Positions 5,452-6,915 of a stretch of 6,915 nt of DNA are shown one piece after another (positions within the stretch are counted from its first letter, which is position 1; each line of letters starts with the position of its first letter). This stretch comes from Armatimonadota bacterium. GTDB taxonomy: Bacteria; Actinomycetota; Acidimicrobiia; Spongiisociales; UBA5794. The translations under genes and the position numbers were made by a program. A model generated the notes under the pieces. The model searched no databases and had not been told where the DNA came from. It saw nothing but the letters and a program-made list of their open reading frames with translations. Where the stretch lies: the NCBI GenBank assembly GCA_008501565.1, contig QQUL01000040.1:1-6915 (forward strand), given 5' to 3'.

Positions 5452-6915
5452 TCATTGTTCGAGGATCTCGTAGGCGGGAAGGGTCAGGAACTCCGGGAAA
5501 TCGTCAGCGAGGCTCACGTCCTCGAAGAGGCCCTTGGCGTCATCGAAACGGCCAGCTTCGTAGGCCTCGTGCCCGATGGCGGCTCGGATCGCATCCGTTT
5601 CCTCGTCTGCGATTTTCCTTACCAGCTCCGGCGTGATAGCGGTGCCCGAGTCCGTTGTCGCGCCTGATCGGACCCACTGCCAAATCTGACTGCGAGATAT
5701 CTCAGCGGTAGCGGCGTCCTCCATCAGGTTGTAGATGGCGGCAGCGCCAGTCCCTGTGAGCCACGAAGCGATGTACCTGATGGCGACATCGATGTTGTGT
5801 CGCACACCTTCGTCGGTGATCGTTCCCCCGTCGACGACGAAGGTTGTCAAGTCGACAGCGGAAACATCAACGTCGTCGCGTGCCCGCTCGATCTGGTTTG
5901 GCCTGTCCCCGAGAACGGCATTGAATACATCCGTGGCGATCGGAACCAGATCCGGATGGGCGACCCAAGTGCCGTCGCATCCGTCGTTCGCTTCGCGTGT
6001 CTTGTCTTCGGTCACCTTCTGGATCGCGACCCGGTTCACCTCTTCGTCCCTCCGGCTCGGAATGAACGCTGCCATCCCTCCCATCGCGTGGGCACCCCGT
6101 CGGTGGCATGTCCGGATCAACAGTTCAGTGTAGGAGCGCATGAAAGGCACGGTCATGCCGATCTGGTCACGGTCGGGAAGCACAAAGCCGTCGGCCCGGC
6201 GGTGCTTCTTGATGACCGAAAAGATGTAGTCCCAGCGACCGGCGTTGAGGCCAGCCGAATGCTCCTTGAGCTCGAACAAGATTTCGTCCATCTCGAACGC
6301 TGCGGGAATGGTCTCGATGAGAACCGTCGCCTTGATGGTTCCACCCTCAAGCCCGAGCGCCTCCTCGGCATACAGGAAGACCTCGTTCCACCAGCGTGCC
6401 TCGCGGTGGCTCTCAAGTTTGGGAAGGTAGAAGTACGGCCCACTGGCACGAGTAATCAGCTCGTGGGCATTGTGGAAGACATACAGACCGAAGTCGAACA
6501 GGGAACCCGACATTGGGAGTCCGTCGACGGTGACATGTGACTCGACGAGATGGAGACCCCTTGGGCGAACCATCAGCGTTGCCGTCGTCTCATTGAGCGC
6601 ATAGCGCTTCCCCGTCTCAGCGGTGTAGTCGATGTTGCGGCGAATGGCATCACCGAGATTCACCTGGCCCTCGACCATGTTGGACCACGTCGGTGAGTTC
6701 GAGTCCTCGAAGTCGGCCATGAAAACCCTGGCCCCTGAATTCAACGCATTGATGACCATCTTGCGATCGGTGGGACCGGTGATCTCGCAACGGCGGTCGA
6801 GCAGATCCGGCGGTATCGACCCGACCGTCCAATTCCCCGAGCGAATGGATGCGGTCTCCTCGAGGAAGTCATACCCGAGTCCTGCACCGAGGTCCGTCTG
6901 ACGTCGGGAGCGGGC
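5452..6915 (-). CDS. aceB: Malate synthase A, 5' end missing (beyond window edge)
   Basis: The gene runs off the right edge. 487 codons are visible, against about 530 residues for the A-type enzyme, so roughly 45-50 N-terminal residues are missing. The ATG at 6759 is internal: the frame stays open to 6915 and encodes conserved sequence such as DFLEETASIRSGNW and DRRCEITGPTDRK. The enzyme condenses glyoxylate with acetyl-CoA to malate, completing the glyoxylate bypass. In fragment numbering, VRPRGLHL carries the catalytic Arg119 and IETIPAAFEMDEIL supplies the metal ligand Glu201. KEHSAGLNAGRWDYIF (217-232) is the family signature, with metal ligand Asp229. LMEDAATAEISR carries Asp400 as the catalytic base. 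With an offset of 47, Arg119 and Asp400 match Arg166 and Asp447 of the E. coli A form. It stands upstream of aceA in the same operon; the promoter lies outside the window. Confidence 0.97.
   Translation of the reverse strand, partial: ARSRRQTDLGAGLGYDFLEETASIRSGNWTVGSIPPDLLDRRCEITGPTDRKMVINALNSGARVFMADFEDSNSPTWSNMVEGQVNLGDAIRRNIDYTAETGKRYALNETTATLMVRPRGLHLVESHVTVDGLPMSGSLFDFGLYVFHNAHELITRASGPYFYLPKLESHREARWWNEVFLYAEEALGLEGGTIKATVLIETIPAAFEMDEILFELKEHSAGLNAGRWDYIFSVIKKHRRADGFVLPDRDQIGMTVPFMRSYTELLIRTCHRRGAHAMGGMAAFIPSRRDEEVNRVAIQKVTEDKTREANDGCDGTWVAHPDLVPIATDVFNAVLGDRPNQIERARDDVDVSAVDLTTFVVDGGTITDEGVRHNIDVAIRYIASWLTGTGAAAIYNLMEDAATAEISRSQIWQWVRSGATTDSGTAITPELVRKIADEETDAIRAAIGHEAYEAGRFDDAKGLFEDVSLADDFPEFLTLPAYEILEQ

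Noticed and set aside
5797..6540. 247-codon open frame on the + strand opposite aceB
   Set aside because: It is antisense to the conserved malate synthase core and has no recognisable motif.
6757..6759. ATG as the start of malate synthase
   Set aside because: The frame continues open to the window edge and encodes conserved malate synthase sequence upstream, so this methionine is internal.

Overview
The window (about 60 % G+C by eye, frequent GTG starts, an F420-type luciferase-like oxidoreductase, and an isocitrate lyase whose active-site residues fall at the same numbers as in the mycobacterial enzyme) looks like the chromosome of an actinobacterium. A lineage such as Acidimicrobiia is possible, but that is a guess from protein flavour, not a proven placement. 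Coding density is very high: no stretch longer than 60 bases lies outside a gene, and I see no RNA gene, mobile element, CRISPR array or long repeat.

Left half, + strand (18-4089): four tightly packed genes that read as one operon. They are two acyl-CoA dehydrogenase subunits (18-1235 and 1228-2346, overlapping by 8 bases), an alpha/beta hydrolase (about 2360-3106, after a 13-base gap) and a luciferase-like, probably F420-dependent oxidoreductase (3103-4089, GTGA overlap of 4 bases). The first dehydrogenase keeps the FAD/substrate motif and has glutamates at both known catalytic-base positions. The second lacks both and lacks the SEPGAGSD motif. This resembles the alpha2beta2 heteromeric acyl-CoA dehydrogenases of actinobacterial steroid side-chain degradation. 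The set suggests an acyl-CoA catabolic module of unknown substrate.

Right half, - strand (4098-6915): the two glyoxylate-bypass enzymes, isocitrate lyase (aceA, 4098-5396) preceded by malate synthase A (aceB, 5452-6915, whose first codons lie beyond the right edge). The transcription order is aceB then aceA, with 55 bases between them.

The two blocks converge with only 8 bases between stop codons. Functionally they fit together: beta-oxidation by the left operon would release acetyl-CoA, and the glyoxylate bypass lets a cell grow on acetyl-CoA. The substrate of the left operon is not revealed by the sequence. The window is mostly ordinary metabolism; the uncharacterised part is the four-gene left operon.
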